Shown here piece after piece: positions 34,523 through 43,711 of a DNA stretch of 64,000 bases. The stretch is from JBOIBN01 sp050739575. Its GTDB lineage: Bacteria; Pseudomonadota; Gammaproteobacteria; JAKDMP01. The translations under genes and the position numbers were made by a program. A model generated the notes under the pieces. It ran no database searches and was not told where the DNA came from. It worked only from the letters and a program-made list of their open reading frames with translations. How positions within the stretch are numbered: position 1 is the first letter of the stretch; every line of letters starts with the position of its first letter. Where the stretch lies: positions 15,371 to 79,370 of the forward strand of contig JBOIBN010000002.1 of NCBI GenBank assembly GCA_050739575.1. Direction: 5' to 3'.

Positions 34523-35550
34523 ACGCACCCGGCGTCAGTCTGGGAGAGATCGTGGCCGCACTGGGCGGAGAGCTCAGGGGCGATCCGGAGCGACGCGTAC
34601 ATACAGTCGGATCGCTTGCGACAGCGGGTTCGGCGGCTCTTGGGTTTCTCGCCAATTCCCGTTATCGGAGCTTGTTGAGCACGACACGGGCCGGCTGCGT
34701 GATTCTGCGCGAGAAGGATGCGTCCGGGTGCCAAACCGCGGCCATAGTGACCGCAGATCCCTATGTGTACTATGCGCGGGCCGCCGAGTTGGTTCTGCCG
34801 CCCACGTTGGTCAAACCCGGTATTCATCCCGGCGCAAGCATTGAGCCGGATGCCGAGATTGCCGCCGACGCCTGGGTCGGGCCACGCGTGGTGGTCGGGG
34901 CCGGGGCGTGTATCGGTCCGCGCGTCTATCTGGGTCCCGGTTGTGTGGTGGGCGACGGCGTTGAAATCGGAGCGCGAACCCGTCTGAGTGCCAACGTTAC
35001 GATTCTCGCACGTGCCCATATCGGTCAGGATTGCGTTTTGCATCCAGGAGTCGTAATCGGTGCCGACGGCTTTGGAATTGCCCTGGATGGCAAACAGTGG
35101 TTGAAGGTTCCCCAGCTCGGCAGCGTCGTGATCGGCGATCGGGTGGAAATTGGCGCCAACACTACAATTGATCGGGGCACGATCGAAGACACGGTAATCG
35201 CCGACGGAGTCAAACTGGACAATCTGATTCAGATCGGTCACAACGTACGGATCGGCACCGACACCGTGATTGCAGCCTGCACCGGTATCTCGGGCACGAC
35301 GACGGTTGGCGCCCGTTGCATGATCGCCGGGCAGGTCGGAATTGCCGGTCATCTAGAAATTGCCGATGGTAGTATTATCACCGGCAAGACCTTCGTCAAC
35401 CACTCCATTCACTCCGCAGGCCGCTACTCGGGCGGACTTCCGATGGACGAAAGCGGGCGTTGGCGGCGTAACAGCGCGCGATTCAAATCGCTTGACGAGC
35501 TTGCCCGCCGGATTGCCCGGCTTGAGCGTGAAGACAAGGACACTAAATGA
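34519..35550 (+). CDS. lpxD: UDP-3-O-acylglucosamine N-acyltransferase
   Basis: The 343-residue enzyme adds the N-linked acyl chain in lipid A synthesis. An N-terminal uridine-binding domain (VSLGEIVAALGGELRG, then AALGFLANSRYRSLL) precedes a left-handed beta-helix (about 105-300) with many hexapeptide repeats and the catalytic His in LIQIGHNVRIG. The start is TTG 34519 overlapping the skp stop; no ATG nearby fits. The C-terminal helix (MDESGRWRRNSARFKSLDEL) is typical. It overlaps fabZ by 4 bases. Confidence 0.95.
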   Translation: MNAPGVSLGEIVAALGGELRGDPERRVHTVGSLATAGSAALGFLANSRYRSLLSTTRAGCVILREKDASGCQTAAIVTADPYVYYARAAELVLPPTLVKPGIHPGASIEPDAEIAADAWVGPRVVVGAGACIGPRVYLGPGCVVGDGVEIGARTRLSANVTILARAHIGQDCVLHPGVVIGADGFGIALDGKQWLKVPQLGSVVIGDRVEIGANTTIDRGTIEDTVIADGVKLDNLIQIGHNVRIGTDTVIAACTGISGTTTVGARCMIAGQVGIAGHLEIADGSIITGKTFVNHSIHSAGRYSGGLPMDESGRWRRNSARFKSLDELARRIARLEREDKDTK

Positions 35551-36002
35551 CGGATCAAACGAGCGGCTTCGACATCCACCGGATTTTGGAAATACTCCCG
35601 CATCGCTATCCGTTTCTGATGGTGGATCGTGTGCTTGAGTGCACTCCCGGCGAGCGGCTTGTCGCGATCAAGAACGTGACCATAGACGAGCCGTTCTTCG
35701 TCGGGCATTTCCCCGTGCGTCCCGTGATGCCGGGGGCGCTGGTGCTGGAAGCGATGGCTCAGACAAGCAGTTTGTTGATCTATATGACTCACGTGGTTTC
35801 GCCCCGCACAATTTACTATCTGGTTCGCGTGGACAAGGCGAAGTTCCGGCGACCGGTAGAACCCGGGGACCAGCTGTTGCTCACCGCCTCGCCACGACGC
35901 AGCATCCGTAATATGTCCTGTTTCGATGCCCGTGCGGAAGTGGATGGACATTTGGCCGCCGAGGCGCAAATCTGGTGTGCTCCCAAGAACGCCGGTGATT
36001 AG
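35547..36002 (+). CDS. fabZ: 3-hydroxyacyl-ACP dehydratase FabZ (first copy)
   Basis: The 151-residue hot-dog-fold dehydratase acts in fatty acid elongation and competes with LpxA/LpxD for 3-hydroxyacyl-ACP. The active-site His and Glu are present in FFVGHFPVRPVMPGALVLEA and MAQTSS. The conserved ILPHRYPFLMVDRV starts at residue 16. Its ATG overlaps lpxD by 4 bases, so it is the gene in the usual lpxD-fabZ-lpxA position. A second fabZ follows 58 bases later. Confidence 0.95.
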   Translation: MTDQTSGFDIHRILEILPHRYPFLMVDRVLECTPGERLVAIKNVTIDEPFFVGHFPVRPVMPGALVLEAMAQTSSLLIYMTHVVSPRTIYYLVRVDKAKFRRPVEPGDQLLLTASPRRSIRNMSCFDARAEVDGHLAAEAQIWCAPKNAGD

Positions 36003-36060
36003 GCCGCAGATTTAGCTCTCTTTATCGCGTCTTGAGATTTCCGCCATGGAACATGCGTAT

Positions 36061-36501
36061 ATGAACGAAAAAGAAATTGTTGACATTCATCAGATTCTCG
36101 GGCGCCTCCCTCATCGCTACCCGTTTCTGTTGGTGGATCGTGTGATCGAGTACGTTTCCGGCGAGCGGCTGATCGCGGTCAAGAACGTGACCATAGGCGA
36201 ACCATTTTTCGTCGGACATTTCCCCATTTGTCCCGTAATGCCGGGCGTACTGGTTCTGGAGGCCATGGTTCAGGCGACCAGCCTTCTTGCAGCGGAAATT
36301 TATCATGGCTCTGAAAACGAGCTGCATTATCTGGTCGGTGTCGATAAGGCAAGTTTTCGGCGTCCGGTCGAACCCGGAGATCAATTGATTCTCACCACTT
36401 CGTTGCAGCGAGTGGTCCGCAAGATTGGTCGCTTCCATGCCAGCGCCGAGGTTGGAAATAAGCTGGTCGCTTCGGCCGAGCTTTTGTGTACATCGAGGTA
36501 A
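36061..36501 (+). CDS. 3-hydroxyacyl-ACP dehydratase FabZ (tandem second copy)
   Basis: This 146-residue paralogue repeats all FabZ motifs (LPHRYPFLLVDRVIEY, GHFPICPVMPGVLVLEAM), so the catalytic His and Glu are retained. It differs from the first copy mostly in the C-terminal half and lacks the usual MAQ, having MVQ. By eye the nucleotide sequences are very similar across the central motifs, suggesting a local duplication rather than transfer. Start ATG 36061 is preferred (GGAAC upstream and alignment to copy one); ATG 36046 would add MEHAY. It ends one base into the lpxA ATG (TAATG). Confidence 0.9.
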   Translation: MNEKEIVDIHQILGRLPHRYPFLLVDRVIEYVSGERLIAVKNVTIGEPFFVGHFPICPVMPGVLVLEAMVQATSLLAAEIYHGSENELHYLVGVDKASFRRPVEPGDQLILTTSLQRVVRKIGRFHASAEVGNKLVASAELLCTSR

Positions 36502-37280
36502 TGCGCAACGTGATTGATCCGCGCGCCATCGTTCATCCAGGGGTCAAACTTGCAGAAGGCGTACGAGTGGGGCCTTTCGCCATCATCGGGGAAAATGTTG
36601 TAATCGGTGCGGATACCGAAATCGGCGCCCATACCGTTATCGAGGGACCTTGCGAAATCGGTGCCGGGAATCGCATCTTCCCGTATGTGTCGCTCGGGCT
36701 CGCGCCACAGGACAAGAAATACGGTGGCGAGGCGACTTCACTCAGAATCGGAGACGGCAACACTATCCGCGAGTTTTGCACCATCAACCGCGGTACCGCG
36801 CAGGATCGCGGAGAGACCGAAATCGGTTCCGACAACTGGATCATGGCCTACGTGCATATCGCCCACGATTGCGTCATCGGAGATCATACGATTCTCGCCA
36901 ACAACGTGACCCTGGCCGGTCATGTGAAAATTGACGATTGGGCGGTACTCGGAGGATTCGCCAAGGTGCATCAATTCTGCTGGCTGGGAGCGCACTGCTT
37001 CGCACAGATGGACGCCGGCATATCGAAAGACGTACCGCCTTACCTGATGGCGGCCGGCATGCCTGCCCGGCCACGCGGAATCAATCGGGAAGGGCTACGC
37101 AGGCGTGGATATTCGGCTGCTACCATACGCGCGATTACCGAGGCGTACCGTCTCATCTATCGTTCCGGCCGCCTGCTTGCCGATGCGCGCAAGGAACTCG
37201 CCGTGCGGGCCGGGCATGAACCGGCACTCGCGCGACTGGTCGAGTTTCTCGACGCCAGCGAGCGCAGCATCATTCGCTGA
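36501..37280 (+). CDS. lpxA: UDP-N-acetylglucosamine acyltransferase
   Basis: The 259-residue trimeric beta-helix enzyme performs the first lipid A step. It begins MRNVIDPRAIVHPGVKLAEG with hexapeptide repeats throughout residues 5-190 and the catalytic His in AYVHIAHDCVIGD. The C-terminal helical domain (GLRRRGYSAATIRAITEAYR) fits. ATG 36501 overlaps the second fabZ's TAA. A 60-base gap separates it from lpxB. Confidence 0.97.
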   Translation: MRNVIDPRAIVHPGVKLAEGVRVGPFAIIGENVVIGADTEIGAHTVIEGPCEIGAGNRIFPYVSLGLAPQDKKYGGEATSLRIGDGNTIREFCTINRGTAQDRGETEIGSDNWIMAYVHIAHDCVIGDHTILANNVTLAGHVKIDDWAVLGGFAKVHQFCWLGAHCFAQMDAGISKDVPPYLMAAGMPARPRGINREGLRRRGYSAATIRAITEAYRLIYRSGRLLADARKELAVRAGHEPALARLVEFLDASERSIIR

Positions 37281-37340
37281 TGAGGTCGCCGACTGGGGAG
37301 AACCTGCCCGCATCCGCATACTCCCCATCTCTCGATCGTC

Positions 37341-38492
37341 ATGTCGCTTAAAATCGCACTCATCGCCGGCGAAGCTTCCGGCGATCAACTCGGCGCTCAT
37401 CTGATCGAGGCCTTGCGTGCCCGCTGTCCCGGTATCGAGATAATCGGCGTTGCGGGCACAGCCATGCGTGCCGCCGGTTGCCGTCCTCTTGCCGACGTGG
37501 ATGACATGTCGGTCATGGGATTTGCCGAGCTTGCCGTCCATCTGCCGCGACTGCTTGCGCTGCGTCGGCAACTCATTCGCGCGTTGCTCGCGATGCAGCC
37601 TGATCTCGTGGTCGGGATAGACGTGCCCGATTTCAATCTGGGACTGGAGCGGCGTCTGCGCAAACAGGGCCTTGCGACCGCGCATTATGTAAGTCCTTCC
37701 GTGTGGGCGTGGCGGGCAGGGCGGGTGCATGCAGTAGCGGCTGCCGCCAAATGCGTGCTCTGTCTGTTGCCGTTTGAACCTGAGTGCTACCGGGAACTGC
37801 CGATCAAGGCGGTGTTCGTCGGTCATCCGCTTGCGGATATGTTGGTTCCGCTGGCGCGTGAGGAAGCGCGGCGCCGGCTCTGTTTGGAGCACGCGGGACG
37901 CCTGCTTGCCGTGCTCCCCGGTTCGCGGACGACCGAGGTGAAGCGTCTTGCCCCGGTTTTTGTCGCCGCCGCAGCCGAGCTTGCGCGTACGCGGGACGAT
38001 CTGAAGATCGTGATCCCGCTTGCCCGGCCGACACTTAAACCCTTGGTCGAGGCTGCGTTAAGGCCCTATCCGCGGCTCGTTTGTTCGCTGGTCGAGGGTT
38101 CCGCTCATGCGGCGATCGGTGCAGCCGACGCAGTGCTAACGGCCTCGGGCACGGCTACGCTCGAGACGATGCTGCTCGAGCGGCCGATGGTAGTCGCCTA
38201 CCGCCTGCAACCGGTTTCGGCATGGCTGCTGCGGCGTTCTGGTTTGCTGCAAACCCGGCATTTCGCCTTGCCGAATCTTATTGCCGGGCGCGGCATTGTT
38301 CCTGAGTTGCTCCAGGAGGACGCGAGCGTTGCTAAAATCATCGCTGCCGTGGGTTCATTGCTTGATGATGCGGGTGCCCGTGATGCCCAGCTTGCGGCAT
38401 TTGCAGCCCTGCGCGGGACGCTTGGAGGCGGTGCTGCCGCGCGTGCCGCCGATGTATTGCTCCGACAACTCGCCATCCGTGGAACGGCTTGA
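37341..38492 (+). CDS. lpxB: Lipid-A-disaccharide synthase
   Basis: The 383-residue GT19 glycosyltransferase joins two acylated glucosamine units in lipid A synthesis. It opens LKIALIAGEASGDQLGAHLI, followed by PDLVVGIDVPDFNLGLERRL, SPSVWAWRAGRVHAV and the late SGTATLETMLLERPMVVAYR donor-binding block. The length is standard. It follows lpxA and precedes rnhB by 4 bases. Confidence 0.97.
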   Translation: MSLKIALIAGEASGDQLGAHLIEALRARCPGIEIIGVAGTAMRAAGCRPLADVDDMSVMGFAELAVHLPRLLALRRQLIRALLAMQPDLVVGIDVPDFNLGLERRLRKQGLATAHYVSPSVWAWRAGRVHAVAAAAKCVLCLLPFEPECYRELPIKAVFVGHPLADMLVPLAREEARRRLCLEHAGRLLAVLPGSRTTEVKRLAPVFVAAAAELARTRDDLKIVIPLARPTLKPLVEAALRPYPRLVCSLVEGSAHAAIGAADAVLTASGTATLETMLLERPMVVAYRLQPVSAWLLRRSGLLQTRHFALPNLIAGRGIVPELLQEDASVAKIIAAVGSLLDDAGARDAQLAAFAALRGTLGGGAAARAADVLLRQLAIRGTA

Positions 38493-38496
38493 GCGA

Positions 38497-39075
38497 ATGA
38501 CTACGACGAAACTCATTGCCGGGGTGGACGAGGCGGGACGCGGACCGCTTGCAGGTCCGGTAGTAGCCGCAGCTGTCATACTGCCGTGCGATCATGGCCT
38601 GATGGTGGCTGATTCGAAGCGGCTCACAGCGAAGCAACGCGAACGGCTCGCGCCGGCGATTCGGGAGCGGGCCTTGGCGCATGCGGTGGCACTCGCCACG
38701 CGCGCCGAAATCGAGACACTGGGCATTCATCGGGCGACCCTGCTCGCGATGGCGCTCGCATTGGAAGCTCTCAGACCGGCGCCGGCGGCGGCCCTCGTAG
38801 ACGGGCGTTTCGTGCCCGCCGTGGCATTGCCTTGCACGGCGGTGATCCGGGGTGATGCGAGTGTGCCTGTCATCAGCGCCGCGTCGATTCTCGCCAAGGT
38901 CGCACGCGATGCGATGATGCTCGAACTGGATTCCCGCTACCCCGTCTATGGATTTGCCCGACACAAGGGCTATCCCACCGTGATGCATCTGGCCGCACTG
39001 CGCCGACATGGACCGTGCCCCGAGCATAGGCGCAACTACGCGCCGGTAAGGGCGCTAATCGCGGCGTCGTCATGA
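38497..39075 (+). CDS. rnhB: Ribonuclease HII
   Basis: The 192-residue enzyme nicks at ribonucleotides in DNA and removes RNA from hybrids. The first catalytic Asp/Glu pair is in IAGVDEAGRGPLAGPVV, with further acidic residues in ALVDGRFVP (Asp) and the C-terminal SRYPVYGFARHKGYPT. ATG 38497 is placed by family start (MTTTKLIAGVDEAG). The stop overlaps the dnaE start by 4 bases. Confidence 0.95.
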   Translation: MTTTKLIAGVDEAGRGPLAGPVVAAAVILPCDHGLMVADSKRLTAKQRERLAPAIRERALAHAVALATRAEIETLGIHRATLLAMALALEALRPAPAAALVDGRFVPAVALPCTAVIRGDASVPVISAASILAKVARDAMMLELDSRYPVYGFARHKGYPTVMHLAALRRHGPCPEHRRNYAPVRALIAASS

Positions 39076-42000
39076 ACCCGCCGTTCGTGCACCTGAGACT
39101 GCACAGTGAGTATTCGCTGGTGGACAGTGTAGTCCGTATCCCCGAGCTTATGGATCGGGTGTCTGCGCTCGGGATGCCCGCCGTCGGCCTCACCGACGCC
39201 GGCAATTTATTTGCACTGGTCAAGTTTTATCGGGCTGCAGAAGCACGCGGCATCAAACCGATCATCGGCGCCGATCTTGCTCTCGTTCTCGAAGGCGAAG
39301 AGCACGCAAGCATGGTCACCGTTTTCGTTTGCGGGCGACACGGATATCGTACCCTTTGCAAACTCATTACCCGTAGCTACACCGAAGGCCAACGCGCCGG
39401 CCGACCGGAGGTACACGCGGCCTGGTTTGGTGCCGGAGCTCCTGAACTGATTGCACTTGCCGGGCGCGAGAGTGCGGTGGGTCGGGCGTTTGCAGCGGGC
39501 CAGGCGAAACGGGCTGGGCAACGGCTCGAAGCGTTGAAGGTGCTCTTTCCGCATGGTGTTTATCTGGAGTTGACACGTCTTGATCTGGTCGGCGAACAAG
39601 CCTTCAATCAGGCGGCGATTATGCTGGCACTCGAGACCGCCACACCCGCAGTGGCGACCAACAATGTCCGTTTTCTCAAGCCGGAGGATTACGAGGCACA
39701 CGAGGCGCGGGTTGCAATCCATCAGGGTTATCGTCTGAACGAATCCGGACGTCCACACTTCTATGGTCCCGAACAATATCTGAAGAGTCCGGCGGAAATG
39801 GCGGAGCGCTTTGCAGATCTTCCCGAGACGCTAGCGGCGAGCGTGGCGATTGCCGAACGCGCAACCCTCGAACTCGATTTAGGGCGAATCGTTCTTCCTG
39901 CTTTTCCATTGCCGGCCGGAGAGGATGAGGGCGCCAGGCTCAAAAGCAATGCTGAAGCAGGGCTTGCCGGACGGCTTGCCGAAGCCGACTTTGTCGCGGC
40001 TGCTCCGGTAAGCGCCTATCAGGAGCGGCTGGTTGGAGAACTCGAGGTGATCGTCGAGATGGGCTTCGCCGGTTACTTCCTGATCGTCGCCGACTTCATC
40101 AACTGGGCGCGGGATCACGAGGTGCCTGTCGGGCCGGGCCGCGGCTCGGGGGCTGGCTCGCTGGTTGCCTATGCGCTTGGCATTACCGACCTGGATCCAA
40201 TCGCTTACGATCTTATTTTCGAGCGGTTTATGAATCCGGAACGGGTGTCCATGCCCGATTTCGACGTGGATTTCTGTATCGAGGGCCGAGATCGGGTCAT
40301 AGATTACGTGGCCGAGCGCTACGGTCGCGACCGCGTTGCACAGATCATCACCTACGGGAGCATGGCGGCGCGGGCGGTGGTACGCGACGTCGGGCGCGTG
40401 CTCGGTCATCCCTACGGGTACGTGGACAAAATCGCCAAGCTCGTGCCTTTTGAAATCGGCATGACGCTTGCGCGCGCGCTTAAAGAATCCGGGGAATTGC
40501 GGGCGCTGTACGAATCGCAGGAGGATGCGCGCAGCCTGCTCGATCTCGCACAGAAACTGGAGGGTCTGTCGCGCAATGCCGGCAAACATGCCGGAGGCGT
40601 GGTCATCGCTCCCACTCCGCTCACCGAGTTCACCCCGCTTTATGCCGAGGCGAACGAGGCGAGCCCGGTTACCCAGTTCGACAAGGATGATATCGAAGCG
40701 ACGGGACTGGTCAAGTTCGACTTTCTCGGCCTGCGCACGCTGACCATTATTGACAAGGCGGTACGCGCAATCAATGCGGAACGCTCGGCGGCGGGCGAAA
40801 CGCCAATCTCGGTGCGCGGACTCCCGCTCGATGACGAAGCCACGTTTCGCCTTCTCAAGTCCGGTGAAACGACGGCCGTCTTTCAGCTCGAATCCCGCGG
40901 GATGAAGGAACTCATCGGCAGGCTCAAGCCGGACAGCATTGAAGACATTATCGCCATCAATGCTCTGTTTCGTCCGGGTCCATTGCAATCGGGCATGGTG
41001 GACGATTTCATAGCACGCAAGCATGGCGCACAGAAGGTTGTCTATCCGCACCCGGCCCTGGAAGCCATTCTCAAGCTCACCTACGGCGTGATTCTGTATC
41101 AGGAGCAGGTCATGCAGATAGCGCAAGTGCTGGCTGGATATAGTTTGGGCAGCGCCGATCTTCTGCGCCGCGCCATGGGCAAAAAGAAGCCGGAGGAAAT
41201 GGCTCGTCAGCGCGAGGTCTTCACCGACGGCGCACGGATCCGCGGGGTCAACGCGAAAACGGCGACGCACATATTCGATCTGATGGAAAAGTTTGCCGGC
41301 TACGGCTTCAACAAGTCGCACTCGGCCGCCTATGCCCTGATTGCCTATCAGACAGCTTGGCTCAAGGCTCATTACCCGGCCGCCTACATGGCGGCGGTGC
41401 TTTCCTCCGACATGGATCATACTGACAAGACCGTCCGCATGATTGACGAATGCCGGCGCATGGGACTCAAAATCCTTCCTCCAGACGTCAATCGCTCCAC
41501 TCATTTTTTTGCAGTCGAGGGCACTGACGCCATTCGTTACGGTCTGGGTGCGATCAAAGGCTTGGGGCGTGCAGTCACCGAGGCTCTGGTGTCCGAGCGC
41601 GAGCGCGGTGGATCCTACAAAGATCTGACCGGGCTATGTGTGCGAACCGATTTTCTCAGACTCAGCCGACGCGCGTTCGAAGCGTTGATCGAGGCCGGTG
41701 CACTTGATGAACTGGGAGCCGGGCGCGCCACAATGATGGGCGAGTTGCCGCGGGCGCTCGCGACGGCCGAGCAGCGTCATCGCGCAGGCGACGCGGGCCA
41801 GAGTGATTTGTTCGGGCTTGCGCGCGCACCAACACTGCCGGACGTCGTGCCATTGGTATGGGACGAACGCGAGCGCCTGGCGCGCGAAAAACGCACCCTC
41901 GGGTTTTATCTGAGTGGTCATCCGATGCAGCGTTACGCAACGCTTCTCCCGCGGCTCGGCGTCGAGCGCATCGGTGATCTGGCCGACGATGCGCCGGGCA

Positions 42001-42533
42001 ACGGAGGATCGCCCCCCCGTAATGTACGGATCGCCGGTCTCATCGCCGATCTGCGCCGTTTCGGCCGCCGCACGGCGATCACCCTAGACGATTCAAGTGG
42101 GCGAATCGAGGGAATATTCTTCGACGAACTGGCCGAACGCTCACGCCTGATACTGGTGCCGGACCGAATCGTTATTCTGGAAGGCCGGCTCGCCTACGAC
42201 GACTACTTCAATCGTTGGCGGATCATCGCAGCGGACATTGCGGACATCGAAACGGTTGCCGAATGCAGGGCCGGGTCCGTTTGGATAGATTGGCGACCGA
42301 ACGGCGGATCGCAGCAGGAATGCATCGTTGGCCTTAAAGGCGCGCTCGCAACGCACCTGGGTGGCAATGCAGTCGTCAATATTCGCTATCGTGGAACGGG
42401 GGTAAGTGCCTGCTTGCGGCTGAGTACGGATTGGCATGTCGTCGTGAAGGAAGGTCTCGTCGCGGAGCTGGAAACATTGAAGGGAGTAGAGCGTGTGGAG
42501 GTCGTTTACCGACATGACATTCCTCTGCATTGA
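39072..42533 (+). CDS. dnaE: DNA polymerase III alpha subunit
   Basis: The 1153-residue replicative polymerase begins FVHLRLHSEYSLVDSVVRIP with the PHP domain, followed by the polymerase core: GPGRGSGAGSLVAYALGITD and the catalytic MPDFDVDFC (two of the three Asp), and the third Asp further on. The tandem helix-hairpin-helix and OB-fold domains occupy the C-terminal third, with a late IEGIFFDELAERS OB-fold segment. It overlaps rnhB by 4 bases. The length matches the proteobacterial DnaE1 class. A 207-base AT-rich gap follows. Confidence 0.97.
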   Translation: MNPPFVHLRLHSEYSLVDSVVRIPELMDRVSALGMPAVGLTDAGNLFALVKFYRAAEARGIKPIIGADLALVLEGEEHASMVTVFVCGRHGYRTLCKLITRSYTEGQRAGRPEVHAAWFGAGAPELIALAGRESAVGRAFAAGQAKRAGQRLEALKVLFPHGVYLELTRLDLVGEQAFNQAAIMLALETATPAVATNNVRFLKPEDYEAHEARVAIHQGYRLNESGRPHFYGPEQYLKSPAEMAERFADLPETLAASVAIAERATLELDLGRIVLPAFPLPAGEDEGARLKSNAEAGLAGRLAEADFVAAAPVSAYQERLVGELEVIVEMGFAGYFLIVADFINWARDHEVPVGPGRGSGAGSLVAYALGITDLDPIAYDLIFERFMNPERVSMPDFDVDFCIEGRDRVIDYVAERYGRDRVAQIITYGSMAARAVVRDVGRVLGHPYGYVDKIAKLVPFEIGMTLARALKESGELRALYESQEDARSLLDLAQKLEGLSRNAGKHAGGVVIAPTPLTEFTPLYAEANEASPVTQFDKDDIEATGLVKFDFLGLRTLTIIDKAVRAINAERSAAGETPISVRGLPLDDEATFRLLKSGETTAVFQLESRGMKELIGRLKPDSIEDIIAINALFRPGPLQSGMVDDFIARKHGAQKVVYPHPALEAILKLTYGVILYQEQVMQIAQVLAGYSLGSADLLRRAMGKKKPEEMARQREVFTDGARIRGVNAKTATHIFDLMEKFAGYGFNKSHSAAYALIAYQTAWLKAHYPAAYMAAVLSSDMDHTDKTVRMIDECRRMGLKILPPDVNRSTHFFAVEGTDAIRYGLGAIKGLGRAVTEALVSERERGGSYKDLTGLCVRTDFLRLSRRAFEALIEAGALDELGAGRATMMGELPRALATAEQRHRAGDAGQSDLFGLARAPTLPDVVPLVWDERERLAREKRTLGFYLSGHPMQRYATLLPRLGVERIGDLADDAPGNGGSPPRNVRIAGLIADLRRFGRRTAITLDDSSGRIEGIFFDELAERSRLILVPDRIVILEGRLAYDDYFNRWRIIAADIADIETVAECRAGSVWIDWRPNGGSQQECIVGLKGALATHLGGNAVVNIRYRGTGVSACLRLSTDWHVVVKEGLVAELETLKGVERVEVVYRHDIPLH

Positions 42534-42563
42534 GTCCTGTGCGGCGGAGAAATTTTTCCATTC

Positions 42564-42593
42564 TTGAATTTAAAATCAACCATTATTTACAAT
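42564..42593 (+). promoter_or_regulatory. Candidate accA promoter
   Basis: TTGAAT (42564-42569) and TACAAT (42588-42593), spaced by 18 bases, lie in the AT-rich dnaE-accA gap, about 150 bases before accA. This spacer is distinctly AT-rich against its surroundings. Confidence 0.5.
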
Positions 42594-42740
42594 TAATTAA
42601 ATATTAATGTTATTCTTATTTGTGAGATACATTCTGATGCGAGAGACGAAGAAAATAAGATCTAACTGGATGTTTGCGAAGACCGGATTTCGGATGCGGA
42701 CCGGTTGCGGCTAAGATGAAGGCGGAGGATACTCGTACAC

Positions 42741-43694
42741 ATGAACCTTAATTTTCTCGATTTTGAACAACCGATCGCCGAACTCGAAGTGAAAATCGAA
42801 GAGTTGCGGCATGTTGCCGATCCCGCCCTTGATCTTAACGAGGAAATCACGCGGCTGCAGGAAAAGAGCGTTCAATTGACCCAATCCATTTTCGCCTCAT
42901 TGACCCAATGGCAAATTACTCAACTTGCCCGCCACTCGCAGCGGCCCTATACGCTGGATTATATCCCGCGTATTTTCGAAGACTTCGAGGAATTGCACGG
43001 CGATCGCCACTATGGCGACGATCCGGCGATCGTCGGCGGACTGGCGCGTCTGGACGGCCGCCCGGTTGTCTTGGTCGGCCAACAAAAGGGGCGCGCTACC
43101 AAAGAAAAAATACAACGCAATTTTGGCATGCCACGCCCCGAGGGTTATCGCAAGGCACTCCGACTCATGCAACTTGCGGAACGTTTTCGTTTGCCGTTGT
43201 TGACTTTCATCGACACACCCGGCGCCTATCCCGGCGTCGGTGCGGAGGAACGGGGTCAGAGCGAAGCCATCGCCCGCAACCTGATCGAGATGTCCGAACT
43301 TGCGACTCCGATCATTTGCACGGTGATCGGCGAGGGTGGCTCGGGTGGTGCGCTTGCGATCGGGATCGGCGATTGGGTGCAGATGCTTGAGTACAGCATC
43401 TATTCAGTGATATCCCCCGAGGGTTGTGCTTCGATCCTGTGGAAGGATGCGGCGCAGGCGGAGACCGCCGCCGAGGCCTTGGGCGTCGGCGCAAACCGGC
43501 TGCTCAAACTCGGCTTGGTGGATGCGTTGTTGTCCGAGCCGCTCGGCGGCGCCCACCGCGATCCCGACGCCATGGCGCAAACGCTCAAGGAGGCGCTTAT
43601 TCGCGAGCTCAATCGTCTGAGCGGACTATCCGTCGAGGAACTTCTGGCGGCACGTGCACGCAAACTGCGCGGCTACGGACAGTTCCGAAACTGA
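42741..43694 (+). CDS. accA: Acetyl-CoA carboxylase carboxyltransferase alpha subunit
   Basis: The 317-residue subunit transfers CO2 from carboxybiotin to acetyl-CoA with AccD, opening fatty acid synthesis. MNLNFLDFEQPIAELEVKIE and the later PRPEGYRKALRLMQLAERF and FIDTPGAYPGVGAEERGQSE are the family's signature blocks, with IGEGGSGGALAIGIGD as the CoA/carboxyl oxyanion site. The position after dnaE matches E. coli. It ends overlapping the probable start of tilS. Confidence 0.97.
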   Translation: MNLNFLDFEQPIAELEVKIEELRHVADPALDLNEEITRLQEKSVQLTQSIFASLTQWQITQLARHSQRPYTLDYIPRIFEDFEELHGDRHYGDDPAIVGGLARLDGRPVVLVGQQKGRATKEKIQRNFGMPRPEGYRKALRLMQLAERFRLPLLTFIDTPGAYPGVGAEERGQSEAIARNLIEMSELATPIICTVIGEGGSGGALAIGIGDWVQMLEYSIYSVISPEGCASILWKDAAQAETAAEALGVGANRLLKLGLVDALLSEPLGGAHRDPDAMAQTLKEALIRELNRLSGLSVEELLAARARKLRGYGQFRN

Positions 43695-43711
43695 GCGCAA
43701 CGCCGCGACGT

